Assembly: GCF_001866075.3 (NCBI RefSeq) | Contig: NZ_CP063356.1 | Span: 4,826,164-4,890,163 of the forward strand | DNA from: Anaerobacillus isosaccharinicus | GTDB lineage: Bacteria; Bacillota; Bacilli; Bacillales; Anaerobacillaceae | Reading direction: 5' to 3' | DNA length: 64,000 nucleotides | In this document: piece after piece, positions 37,545-44,973 of the stretch | Numbering within the stretch: the stretch's first letter is position 1 | Layout of the letters: each line of letters begins with the position of its first letter | Notes under the pieces: model-generated | The model's database searches: none | What the model saw: only the letters and a program-made list of their open reading frames with translations | What the model was told of the DNA's origin: nothing | Made by a program: the position numbers and the translations under genes

Positions 37545-38392
37545 TGAATAAAGTGCAAAGATTTCACGAAGCACCATTAAATGCAAAAGAATGGGACGAA
37601 TTAGATCATATTGTTATTGAAAATGCTCGAAGGAATTTAATTGGGCGAAGGTTTCTAGATATCTATGGTCCTCTTGGCCAGGGAGTTCAGTCGATCGTAA
37701 ACGACATATATGAGGAAGTTAATAAAGGAAGTTTGAGTTTTCATGGTGAAGATATAGATATCTCTTCGGCAACAAAACGTGTTCATCTCACTATTCCCCT
37801 ACTTTATAAGGATTTCGGGCTTTTTTGGAGAGATATTGAACAAGCAAAAGCACTAGACATACCAATTGATTTCTCACCAGCAGCTAACGCGGTTACACAA
37901 TGTGCATTATTAGAAGATGACTTAATTTTTAATGGATCAAGTGAATTTAATATCCCTGGTATTTCTAATGTCAAAGGCCATTTATCACATATCCGCTCAG
38001 ATTGGATGAAATCTGGCAATGCTTTTACTGATATAGTCGAAGCAAGAAATAAATTACTACAGATGGGTCATAATGGTCCTTACGCTTTAGTTTTATCACC
38101 AGATTTATATGCACTACTCCACCGTGTTCATCAAGGGACAAACGTCTTAGAAATTGAGCATGTTCGTGAGCTTGTAACTGATGGTGTGTTTCAAACGCCT
38201 GTCTTAAAAGGTCAATCTGGAGTTCTTATCGCTACAGGTAGACACAATTTAGATCTTGTCATTGCTGAAGATATAGACACAGCTTATATGGATAGCGAAA
38301 ATATGAACCACTTCTTCCGTATTTACGAATGCGTCGTACCTAGAATTAAAAGACCAAACGCAATTTGTACATTAGAAGATCCTAACGAATAA
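37544..38392 (+). CDS. Encapsulin shell protein
   Basis: The 282-residue family 1 encapsulin has an HK97-like fold and self-assembles into the protein compartment. Family features are the N-terminal helix region (APLNAKEWDELD), RRFLDIYGPLGQGVQ, the E-loop area around residues 60-80 and the C-terminal DIDTAYMDSENMNHFFRIYECVVPRI. IMEF-linked encapsulins of this length form large shells in related Bacillaceae. It is translationally coupled to its cargo gene. Confidence 0.93.
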   Translation: MNKVQRFHEAPLNAKEWDELDHIVIENARRNLIGRRFLDIYGPLGQGVQSIVNDIYEEVNKGSLSFHGEDIDISSATKRVHLTIPLLYKDFGLFWRDIEQAKALDIPIDFSPAANAVTQCALLEDDLIFNGSSEFNIPGISNVKGHLSHIRSDWMKSGNAFTDIVEARNKLLQMGHNGPYALVLSPDLYALLHRVHQGTNVLEIEHVRELVTDGVFQTPVLKGQSGVLIATGRHNLDLVIAEDIDTAYMDSENMNHFFRIYECVVPRIKRPNAICTLEDPNE

Positions 38393-38394
38393 AG

Positions 38395-38432
38395 AAAAAC
38401 TGAGTAGATGAAGTACCGTCTACTCAGTTTTT
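38395..38432. terminator. Bidirectional terminator after the encapsulin gene
   Basis: A perfect 14-bp stem (AAAAACTGAGTAGA) with a 10-base loop lies between convergent genes. Confidence 0.93.
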
Positions 38433-38436
38433 GTAA

Positions 38437-38901
38437 TTATGCAATTCGAACTACCTTATTATTTTTGACTTCTAAGAAATCGACATTCAAATCCTTAACA
38501 TTCTCAATACCAATGTCTTCAATAATTAATGTAGCTTCTTGTACAAATGGTCTTGTAAAAGCACCTTGATCAGCTTTATACAAGCGTCTTAGATAGTTAA
38601 CCTTTTCGGTAATCTTCATATCTCTATAGTTAGGGTTATGAATCTCTGAAACTCTCTTATGCATTGGTGCTTTGATTGCGCTTATATCATTAACGTTAAC
38701 AATCATTCTAACACCATCACTTGAAATAAACCCAATTGAATAAAAAGTAGAACCTGTATAATCTATATTCGTAAAAACTGGAAAAGAAAACACCTCACCT
38801 GAACGGAGTTGAATCTGTTCAGCTTCGATTACTCCACCTATTTTACGTTCGTTTGCCAAAATTGTATGAAAATCGTGAAAGCCGTTTATCGGATAGCTCA
38901 T
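38437..38901 (-). CDS. Fur-box-controlled protein of unknown function in the encapsulin locus
   Basis: I do not recognise this 154-residue protein. It looks mainly beta in its first half (GGVIEAEQIQLRSGEVFSF; GFISSDGVRMIVNVNDI) and ends with LEVKNNKVVRIA. It has no cysteine, membrane segment or cargo peptide. The start MSYPINGFHD is set by GGAGGGT; an upstream start would run through the Fur boxes. It converges on the encapsulin operon and is preceded by two Fur-type operators, so a role in iron storage or release is a reasonable inference. Confidence 0.7.
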   Translation of the reverse strand: MSYPINGFHDFHTILANERKIGGVIEAEQIQLRSGEVFSFPVFTNIDYTGSTFYSIGFISSDGVRMIVNVNDISAIKAPMHKRVSEIHNPNYRDMKITEKVNYLRRLYKADQGAFTRPFVQEATLIIEDIGIENVKDLNVDFLEVKNNKVVRIA

Positions 38902-38923
38902 TTCCAAACCCTCCATTTTCAAA

Positions 38924-38960
38924 TGAGAATAACTATCATTTTCACTGATATTAGTTCTCA
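38924..38960 (-). promoter_or_regulatory. Two tandem Fur-type boxes
   Basis: TGAGAATAACTATCA at 38924-38938 matches the 7-1-7 consensus TGATAAT-N-ATTATCA at 12 of 14 positions. TGATATTAGTTCTCA at 38946-38960 matches at about 11. They lie 22 bp apart, two helical turns, directly upstream of the 38437 gene. Repression by Fur when iron is plentiful is inferred. Confidence 0.7.
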
Positions 38961-39039
38961 TTCTAAATGAAAAAATAGCTTAAGTCAATGATAAAAATCA
39001 CAGAATGTATCCTTCATAAAGAAGATAAACGGTAACCAA

Positions 39040-39402
39040 TTAGTCACAGGTAATAATTGATTGGCCGGCTAAACGATAGTCAGAATTTAAATTTGCTCCA
39101 AGCTTTTTTTGCTCCTGGGTCGTAGGCTTTTCTAAACATTCAGAACCCTTTTCGACCTTTATAGTACATTTCCCACATGTACCTTTCTTACATTTATATT
39201 CGAGTAACTGCCCTTGATTAATGGCAGCTTCAAGTAATGTAGTTCCTTTTTTAGGTTCAATAAAGAAATACTTGTTATTTTGTAACACTTCAAATTGAAA
39301 CTTGTCATTCATAACGTCTAATTCTTTTTTTGTAACTTCTTGTGATACTTCCTTTGAAATACCTTCTTTCAAAGAGCCGACAGTTAATTTTCTTACTTTC
39401 AC
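39040..39402 (-). CDS. 2Fe-2S ferredoxin with N-terminal encapsulin cargo peptide
   Basis: The ~120-residue protein begins MKVRKLTVGSLKEG, which repeats the LTVGSLK cargo-loading motif of the IMEF protein but at the N-terminus, followed by a charged linker and a plant-type 2Fe-2S domain (CKKGTCGKC and a last Cys in SIITCD). It should be packaged in the encapsulin and supply electrons to mobilise stored iron, as proposed for IMEF systems. The GTG at 39402 after GGTGAT is preferred; 39414 is possible. A Fur box lies 85 bp upstream. Confidence 0.85.
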   Translation of the reverse strand: MKVRKLTVGSLKEGISKEVSQEVTKKELDVMNDKFQFEVLQNNKYFFIEPKKGTTLLEAAINQGQLLEYKCKKGTCGKCTIKVEKGSECLEKPTTQEQKKLGANLNSDYRLAGQSIITCD

Positions 39403-39486
39403 TCTAATCACCACACTACTTTAATTTACTCTTTTCATAACAACTCTTCCCTATAAAAATAAACATTAAACATATATGTATATAAT

Positions 39487-39501
39487 TGATAATTGTTATC
39501 A
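39487..39501 (-). promoter_or_regulatory. Fur box upstream of the encapsulin ferredoxin gene
   Basis: TGATAATTGTTATCA matches the Bacillus 7-1-7 Fur consensus at 13 of 14 positions. It sits 85 bp before the ferredoxin start, within a promoter-like AT-rich stretch. Ferredoxin made under iron starvation fits a release role. Confidence 0.8.
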
Positions 39502-39515
39502 ATAATATAAGTAAA

Positions 39516-39542
39516 TAATGGGTAGCTGAGAACTACCCATTA
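39516..39542 (-). terminator. Hairpin after the DUF1540 gene
   Basis: A 10-bp perfect stem (TAATGGGTAG) with a 7-base loop lies 12 bp after the stop of the minus-strand gene at 39554. The T tract is weak (TTTACTTATATT). Confidence 0.65.
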
Positions 39543-39553
39543 AATACACCCAA

Positions 39554-39709
39554 CTACATACCCGGTTCAAACGTTTTGCAGTCAGTCTCTTCTTGCTTAG
39601 CAGCTTCTTTACCTTTATGACTTACTACGTAAATTTCTTCTGCAGCACACTTATTACCTGTTGCCCAATGAACGCAATTGCTTACTTCACATAATACATC
39701 TTGTGCCAT
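39554..39709 (-). CDS. Small cysteine protein, DUF1540 family
   Basis: The 51-residue protein reads MAQDVLCEVSNCVHWATGNK and goes on to CAAEEIYVVSHKG, ending ETDCKTFEPGM. The four cysteines at about 7, 12, 20 and 45 are the DUF1540 pattern, probably a metal-binding site. A strong GGAGGTGA site precedes the ATG. It lies between the Fur box of the ferredoxin gene and a second small cysteine-protein gene inside the iron-storage locus. The biochemical function of the family is not known to me. Confidence 0.82.
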   Translation of the reverse strand: MAQDVLCEVSNCVHWATGNKCAAEEIYVVSHKGKEAAKQEETDCKTFEPGM

Positions 39710-39812
39710 CGTGACTCACCTCCGTTTCTTTACATAGGTTAGTCAAAAACTAATAAGAAAATACGAAGAATGAGCGATTATATTAATGTAAAAAAAAGAA
39801 ATCCTTACTTGT

Positions 39813-40019
39813 TCAATTTAAGTTAGTTTTTTGAATCATTTCCTGAACTTGAATTCGATGACTTTTCGATATAGGGATTGAGTAAAATAATTTGTATTCA
39901 GCTCTTTGGTTGCAAAATACACAACAACCTTTAAAATTCTCATCCTTGATCGTCACAATATGAGGCGCATTAAGGTATTGCAAGCCTTCTTTTATATGTT
40001 TTTTACACACTAATAACAA
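39813..40019 (-). CDS. Small CxxC protein behind a Fur box, unknown function
   Basis: The 68-residue protein starts at a TTG eight bases after GGAGGAG; a 98-residue reading from 40109 has no ribosome site and would begin next to the Fur box. It contains a lone Cys near the start (VCKKH) and a CCVFCNQRAEYKLFY segment, suggesting a small zinc ribbon or iron-binding knuckle. No family is recognised. Placement in the iron locus and the upstream Fur box suggest an iron-starvation role. Confidence 0.6.
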   Translation of the reverse strand: MLLVCKKHIKEGLQYLNAPHIVTIKDENFKGCCVFCNQRAEYKLFYSIPISKSHRIQVQEMIQKTNLN

Positions 40020-40110
40020 GTTGTATCTCCTCCAATTAGTTCCTTTATAGATAATTACGAAACCTGTTACTAATATATTCTTTATTAAATTTACCATAAC
40101 TAACTGCAAA

Positions 40111-40125
40111 TGATAATAGTTTTCA
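40111..40125 (-). promoter_or_regulatory. Fur-type box upstream of the CxxC protein gene
   Basis: TGATAATAGTTTTCA matches the 7-1-7 consensus at 12 of 14 positions with a perfect left half. It lies 92 bp upstream of the TTG start. Confidence 0.65.
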
Positions 40126-40378
40126 ATTAAAAAATTCTATTTAATGAATTTTTTCCTTTTTGATAAAAGATTACTTTTAAATTTTCATGATAATGGGAAT
40201 TGTTAACAAAGAGGAGATTTGTTAGGACAGATTTCTTCAAAATTTTTTGTTTTACCAAAATTCACCTAAAGACATATGAAGAACACTATATTATACTTGC
40301 GTTAACAACTTTGTGACAAAATAGTGAACACTAAACTAAAAAATAATTAAAGCGTTTCCATAGAGAGGAGTTTTGTGT

Positions 40379-40669
40379 ATGTTATGGCTTCATATTTTTA
40401 TTTTAGTAGGTTTACTAAGCGTTTTTATTCCGTCTATGTTTTTTTTGACATTAAGTTTAAAGCTTAAAAATTCATTTAGAAGTTTACTAGTGACTACTGT
40501 TTCATTTCTATTTACTGTTGCACCAGCGTTTTACATCTATTCAGGTCTGCAACTCTACATAATTACCGGATCGGTGTTGTTTATCTCAATAATAGCTGGA
40601 TTTGCGTCATACGTTTTCTTTGAGAAGCATTTAAGGACAATAAACATAGAAACAGGTTTACAAGCTTAA
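40379..40669 (+). CDS. Small three-helix membrane protein, unknown function
   Basis: The 96-residue protein has three membrane segments and a short charged C-terminus (EKHLRTINIETGLQA). ATG follows GAGAGGAG. No family is recognised. The gene is monocistronic between two terminators or gaps. Confidence 0.6.
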   Translation: MLWLHIFILVGLLSVFIPSMFFLTLSLKLKNSFRSLLVTTVSFLFTVAPAFYIYSGLQLYIITGSVLFISIIAGFASYVFFEKHLRTINIETGLQA

Positions 40670-40673
40670 ACAA

Positions 40674-40708
40674 AAAAGCTCCTACAAAATTGAATTGTAG
40701 GAGCTTTT
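40674..40708. terminator. Bidirectional terminator between convergent genes
   Basis: A perfect 14-bp stem (AAAAGCTCCTACAA) with a 7-base loop. Confidence 0.93.
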
Positions 40709-40712
40709 ATCA

Positions 40713-41618
40713 TTATTTTAATCCTTCAACGAAAATATTTACATTATGCATAATCATTTTTATTAATGTTTCAGCTCCACTGCCCTCTTTACCTACAGCA
40801 TCTGTATAAACCTCGCCAGCAATAGAAACACCTGCTTCTTTTGATACTGTTTCCATGTAACGCTTATCGACTGTAGTCTCAACAAAAACGGCTGGAACAT
40901 TACGTTCTTTAATAATTTCCGCTAAGCGAGCGAACTGTTGTGGAGTACCTTCTTCTAAGGAATTAATTTCCCAAATTCCATCTGTGTGGAAATCATAATC
41001 TTTACCAAAGTACTTAAAGGCATTTTCACTTAAGATAATGACACGTTGCTCTTGTGGAATTAGTTGGACTTGTTCTTGAATCCAAGCATCTAGTTCTTCA
41101 AGCTCTAGGATATAAGCTTCAGCGTTTTGGCGATAAATTTCTTCACCGTCTGGATCTCTTGCCACTATATCTGCTACTAAATTTTCAACATAAATAATGA
41201 CATTCTTTGGACTTAACCAAGCATGTGGATCAGCCTCATCATCGCCTACTAAAGGAATTGGAGTTACTCCGTCTGATAGAGAAACAATATCAGTGTCTGT
41301 TACATTCGAAACGACACTTTCTAACCATTCTTCTAAATCAAGTCCATTAACATAAAAAACGTCTGAATCACTTACTTTTCTATAGTCACTAGGAACTGGC
41401 TCATACTCATGCGGTTCTTCACCTATTGGAATAATATATGAAACGGTACCACGATCACCGATAACATTGCTAATAATATCATTTAGTACAGAAAAACTTG
41501 TAATAATCTCTAAACCTTCTTTTTCCTTTGCAGGTGTACTTGAATCCTCAGAACTACAACCAACTAAAGCTAAAAATGAGACACTTAATGCAATTAACAA
41601 AACTTTCAATTTAAACAT
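40713..41618 (-). CDS. Metal-binding ABC transporter lipoprotein, probably manganese
   Basis: The 301-residue cluster A-I binding protein (ZnuA/MntA/TroA type) captures a divalent metal for an ABC importer. It has a lipoprotein signal with lipobox LVGC (Cys21) and the metal ligands in EEPHEYEP, DPHAWLSP, LSENAFKYFGKDY and VYTDAVG. There is no histidine-rich loop, which argues against a zinc-specific ZnuA. Two MntR-type operators upstream point to manganese. No permease or ATPase gene is adjacent, so the partner is elsewhere or was lost. Confidence 0.85.
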   Translation of the reverse strand: MFKLKVLLIALSVSFLALVGCSSEDSSTPAKEKEGLEIITSFSVLNDIISNVIGDRGTVSYIIPIGEEPHEYEPVPSDYRKVSDSDVFYVNGLDLEEWLESVVSNVTDTDIVSLSDGVTPIPLVGDDEADPHAWLSPKNVIIYVENLVADIVARDPDGEEIYRQNAEAYILELEELDAWIQEQVQLIPQEQRVIILSENAFKYFGKDYDFHTDGIWEINSLEEGTPQQFARLAEIIKERNVPAVFVETTVDKRYMETVSKEAGVSIAGEVYTDAVGKEGSGAETLIKMIMHNVNIFVEGLK

Positions 41619-41750
41619 TTACTTTCTCCTCTCAATGATGTTTTTTATTTTTCTTTGTGAAAGCAATAACACAGTTTGAAGACCAAGCATAACTGAGAGA
41701 TGTACATTTTACGTACCTTCTAGCTCATTACCATTTGTCCATCACTAAAA

Positions 41751-41770
41751 TTGTTGCCTTAAGGAAACAA
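41751..41770 (-). promoter_or_regulatory. MntR-type operator, proximal
   Basis: TTGTTGCCTTAAGGAAACAA is a 20-bp near-perfect palindrome with the TTGCCTTAAGGAAAC core known for Bacillus MntR sites. It lies in the leader of the binding-protein gene. Confidence 0.78.
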
Positions 41771-41840
41771 AATAGCTAAATAAGAAAGCACTTACCAAAG
41801 TGCCTTAATTAATCGTTTTTAACTTTACCTTAACTAAAAA

Positions 41841-41858
41841 TGTTTCCTTAAGGAAACA
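41841..41858 (-). promoter_or_regulatory. MntR-type operator, distal, at the promoter
   Basis: TGTTTCCTTAAGGAAACA is a perfect 18-bp palindrome with the same core. It covers the predicted transcription start, the usual place for repression. Confidence 0.78.
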
Positions 41859-41867
41859 CTTAATTTC

Positions 41868-41897
41868 ATTCTAAATGACAATACTATTTATTGTCAA
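41868..41897 (-). promoter_or_regulatory. Sigma-A promoter of the metal-binding lipoprotein gene
   Basis: On the minus strand TTGACA (41892-41897) and TAGAAT (41868-41873) are 18 bp apart. A 21-bp palindrome with arms TGACAATA (41876-41896) overlaps the -35 and could bind another regulator. Confidence 0.7.
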
Positions 41898-41918
41898 CCA
41901 TTTAGTTTTTCTCAACGA

Positions 41919-41957
41919 AACACAATAGTAATATATGCATCTTCTTACTATTGTGTT
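41919..41957. repeat. 13-bp inverted repeat with 13-base spacer
   Basis: AACACAATAGTAA at 41919-41931 is perfectly complementary to 41945-41957. No T tract follows on either strand, so it is not an obvious terminator. It lies upstream of the MntR-controlled promoter. Confidence 0.6.
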
Positions 41958-42038
41958 CAAATTATATCCGTGTTTTCTCACTATTTGATGTTTACAAATC
42001 TTAAATAGTACGTTTTGTGATCTTAAAAAAATAAATTT

Positions 42039-43001
42039 TTACTCACAAACAATCACTTCCCGAGAAAACATACTTTTCTTCGCAACACAACGGTCAATAA
42101 TCTTAAAACCTGTTGCTCCAATTAAATGGTCTATAGCTTCAACCGTCACTACCACAACTCTTTTAGCAAACTTCCGGGCGCTCCTTAGCATCTCTAGTTG
42201 TTCTTCTGGAGCTAAAACCGAACATAAATTATAGGGCATGTCAATGATGGCCACATCAAAATGATCTGTGACATTTCGGATATCACCCTTGGTCACTATA
42301 GTAGAAAATCCAAAATAAGCGATGTTTTCTCGTGTTCCTGAGAGTATAAGTGGATTTAGGTCACTGCCAATTATATCAATGCCCATTGATAAAGCTTCTA
42401 TTAGAACAGTTCCTATCCCACAGCAAGGATCAATGACTTTTATCCCCTTTGGAAAAGGGACAGCGATATTAACAACCGCTCTTGCAACACGAGTACTTAA
42501 GGCCGTCGAGTAATTGTGTGGCTTTTTTTGATGTTTTAACCATATTGCTTCACTAATAATGAGGTCTCCAAAAATCCAACGTTCGTTAACTTTTGTGATT
42601 GCAAACAACCGCTCAGGCTCCCTTAGATCAACTTCCCCTTTCAGTTGGACACCTATTTTCCGTTCAATGGCTCGTCTTTCTTCAATAACAACTTTTTGCT
42701 TTTTAGGCTGATCACTAATCAAAATAAACAAAACCTTAAACGTTTGTTTAATTATTGGTAAATTTGCTACTTGTCTTTCAAGTTCGTCTAAACTATCTGC
42801 TTCAAACAAAACACCAATTCTTTCTTTTATAAATGGACTCCTACTAGGGTCAATTTGAATTGGACTTTCCAATTTACTAGATTTTGTGTCAAACCCAAAT
42901 AAAGAACGCATTTCCAATTGACATAAGGAAAATTCATCCTCATGGTATGAATAAGTATAAATATAGTTTATAGGTTTTTGGTTATCTTCAACCAAGATCA
43001 T
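42039..43001 (-). CDS. TRM11/UPF0020-like RNA methyltransferase
   Basis: The 320-residue protein has a Rossmann methyltransferase domain in its second half: IDPCCGIGTVLIEAL binds S-adenosylmethionine, and DMPYNL matches the (D/N)PPY-type catalytic motif of N-methylating enzymes with Met in the second position. The first ~150 residues are a weakly THUMP-like RNA-binding region. A tRNA guanine N2 target is likely from the family, but the exact site is not known. Confidence 0.72.
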   Translation of the reverse strand: MILVEDNQKPINYIYTYSYHEDEFSLCQLEMRSLFGFDTKSSKLESPIQIDPSRSPFIKERIGVLFEADSLDELERQVANLPIIKQTFKVLFILISDQPKKQKVVIEERRAIERKIGVQLKGEVDLREPERLFAITKVNERWIFGDLIISEAIWLKHQKKPHNYSTALSTRVARAVVNIAVPFPKGIKVIDPCCGIGTVLIEALSMGIDIIGSDLNPLILSGTRENIAYFGFSTIVTKGDIRNVTDHFDVAIIDMPYNLCSVLAPEEQLEMLRSARKFAKRVVVVTVEAIDHLIGATGFKIIDRCVAKKSMFSREVIVCE

Positions 43002-43157
43002 TCACCCTTTACATTCCAATTTATTATTTTCTTATTATAAGTGAAATTGAAAGTTTTTACCTAACTTTTATGTAACTACAATTGAAAACGCTTTATATTT
43101 ACAAAAAAATTATTGTGGATTACAATTATTGAAACTACAGTTATTTAGGGGGAAAAA

Positions 43158-44096
43158 ATGAAAAAGAAACCAATAGATTTAGGTAATCGTATTCATTTGA
43201 TTGATGGCTTTGATCTTGGACTTCCTAGTCGAACAGGGACGTATGTTATTAAAGATGAGGCACTAACACTGGTAGAAACAGGGCCGAGTATGAGTATTCC
43301 CTATATTTTGAATGGACTTAAAGAGTTAAACCTTGATCCAAAAGATGTGCAATACATTATCGTAACACACATTCATTTGGACCATGCTGGAGGCGCAGGA
43401 TTATTACTTCAAGATTGTCCAAATGCCAAAATCGTTGTTCATCCAAAAGGGGCGAGACATTTAGCTAATCCCACTAGGCTTATTTTAGGAGCTAAAGCCG
43501 TTTACGGTGATGATTTTGAGCGGTTATTCGATCCAATCCTCCCAATCCCTGAAGACAAACTGATGATTAAAGAGGACGGCGAAACACTTAAGCTAAGTAC
43601 TAATTGCGAGTTAACGTTTTATCATACACCGGGTCATGCAGATCATCACTTTAGCATTTATGATCCAATTAGTAACGGAATGTTCACTGGGGACACGATC
43701 GGGGTCAGATATGATCAAATCAAAGAATTTGAGTTTTATTTACCTTCTACGTCTCCAAACCAATTCCGCCCAGATGACATGATGATCTCACTAAACAAAA
43801 TCATCAATGAACTCAATGTTGAGCGTATTTTTTTCGGACATTTCAGTATGTCAAGTAATCCAACAGAGGTTTATAAACAAATATCCTACTGGTTACCAAA
43901 GTTTGTTGCAATAGGAGAAGCTGTATATAGTAAAGGGCAAGATCACGAAGCCTTAAGCAGCGAAATTATGTCAGTTGTTAAAGAAACATTAGAGAATAAA
44001 AACATTCCTGAAGAACATCATGTGTATGAATTGATCAATCTCGATTTACACGTATGTTCAATGGGAATTATCGACTACTTAAATAAAAGAAAATAA
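43158..44096 (+). CDS. Metallo-beta-lactamase-fold hydrolase
   Basis: The 312-residue protein has the zinc motif THIHLDHAGG, a third-ligand segment TPGHADHH, the bridging Asp in FTGDTIG and a late FGHFSMS. It is most like the broad glyoxalase II/flavorubredoxin-type MBL hydrolases, with a C-terminal helical extension. The substrate is unknown. It starts after TTAGGGGG and ends at a terminator. Confidence 0.82.
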   Translation: MKKKPIDLGNRIHLIDGFDLGLPSRTGTYVIKDEALTLVETGPSMSIPYILNGLKELNLDPKDVQYIIVTHIHLDHAGGAGLLLQDCPNAKIVVHPKGARHLANPTRLILGAKAVYGDDFERLFDPILPIPEDKLMIKEDGETLKLSTNCELTFYHTPGHADHHFSIYDPISNGMFTGDTIGVRYDQIKEFEFYLPSTSPNQFRPDDMMISLNKIINELNVERIFFGHFSMSSNPTEVYKQISYWLPKFVAIGEAVYSKGQDHEALSSEIMSVVKETLENKNIPEEHHVYELINLDLHVCSMGIIDYLNKRK

Positions 44097-44108
44097 TAAA
44101 TTAGATAC

Positions 44109-44133
44109 AAAGGCTCAAGTGTTTTGAGCCTTT
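44109..44133 (+). terminator. Terminator of the MBL-fold gene
   Basis: A 10-bp stem (AAAGGCTCAA) with a 5-base loop and a following T tract. Confidence 0.9.
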
Positions 44134-44166
44134 TTTAATTAGCACCATAATCCCACCTATGGAAAC

Positions 44167-44198
44167 AAAAGAGGATACCTTAGCAGGCATCCTCTTTT
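44167..44198 (-). terminator. Terminator of the guanylate-kinase-like gene
   Basis: AAAAGAGGAT arms with a further CC/GG pair across one mismatch; it abuts the stop codon at 44200. Confidence 0.85.
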
Positions 44199-44199
44199 G

Positions 44200-44778
44200 T
44201 TATTTTGTTTTTTCTAGTAAGTATTTTTCGATAGTTTGTGTTACTTCAAAAACTGTATGTGCCAGTTCATAATTTTCAACAGCAGTTTCACATTGCTCTT
44301 TATAAAGAAGATCTTGATCGAAATGGTTTAAGTGTAATTCAATTTCCTCTTCTGAATTTCCACGTTCTTTCTGACGTTGAACGGCTGTTTCACGATCAAC
44401 GTGGACAAAAACACGAATCACTTTATCACCAAATTTTTCTTTCAGCTGCTCTGTTCCCTCAATGTTTAAGACAAGATAAATACAGCCTTTACTTTCAAAT
44501 CGGTCAACGATCTCTTGTTCTTTAATTCCATAAAAATTACCATCAATCTCAACACTTTCAAAGAATTCTTCGTTTTTCTCCGCTTCTAAAAACTGTTCTC
44601 TTGTGATGTAATGATAGTCAATTCCCTCAACTTCGTAGTGCCTTCTTTCACGTGTCGTGTAGGATATCACCGATTTCATTTGTAGAGTATCCCCAACTAG
44701 TTTCGAGATTGTTTTTCTTCCTGAACCATCTGGGCCTGTAAAAACAAAGATCATTTCTTTTTCTTTTAAGTTATACAC
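44200..44778 (-). CDS. Guanylate-kinase-like protein with altered P-loop
   Basis: The 192-residue protein keeps the guanylate kinase layout: P-loop, GMP-binding YTTRERRHYEVEGIDYHYI, and a lid with RQKERGNSEEE. The P-loop reads GPDGSGRKT where Gmk has GPSGxGKGT, so the catalytic Lys is Arg and the next residue is Lys. It is shorter than Gmk (about 204). It is probably a paralogue of the essential gmk, which would be elsewhere, and whether it phosphorylates GMP is open. It stands alone. Confidence 0.72.
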   Translation of the reverse strand: MYNLKEKEMIFVFTGPDGSGRKTISKLVGDTLQMKSVISYTTRERRHYEVEGIDYHYITREQFLEAEKNEEFFESVEIDGNFYGIKEQEIVDRFESKGCIYLVLNIEGTEQLKEKFGDKVIRVFVHVDRETAVQRQKERGNSEEEIELHLNHFDQDLLYKEQCETAVENYELAHTVFEVTQTIEKYLLEKTK

Positions 44779-44973
44779 TTTATCGCCTCCCCAAGCTATC
44801 TCTCTCCTTATTATACATGGGAAAAATAACTAAAACCACATAATTCAAAATAAATAAACTATTCAAGTTACTTTATCAAGAACTCAAACTAGACGAGAAA
44901 CATTTCTCAAGGAGAGTAAAATATACTATAATAAAATTAGAAAGTTATTAAATTTAATAAAGTGGGGTTACTC

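Noticed and set aside
40126..40378. Possible riboswitch or small gene in the gap
   Set aside because: Only AT-rich sequence and a ribosome site for the 40379 gene are visible; no paired structure was found.
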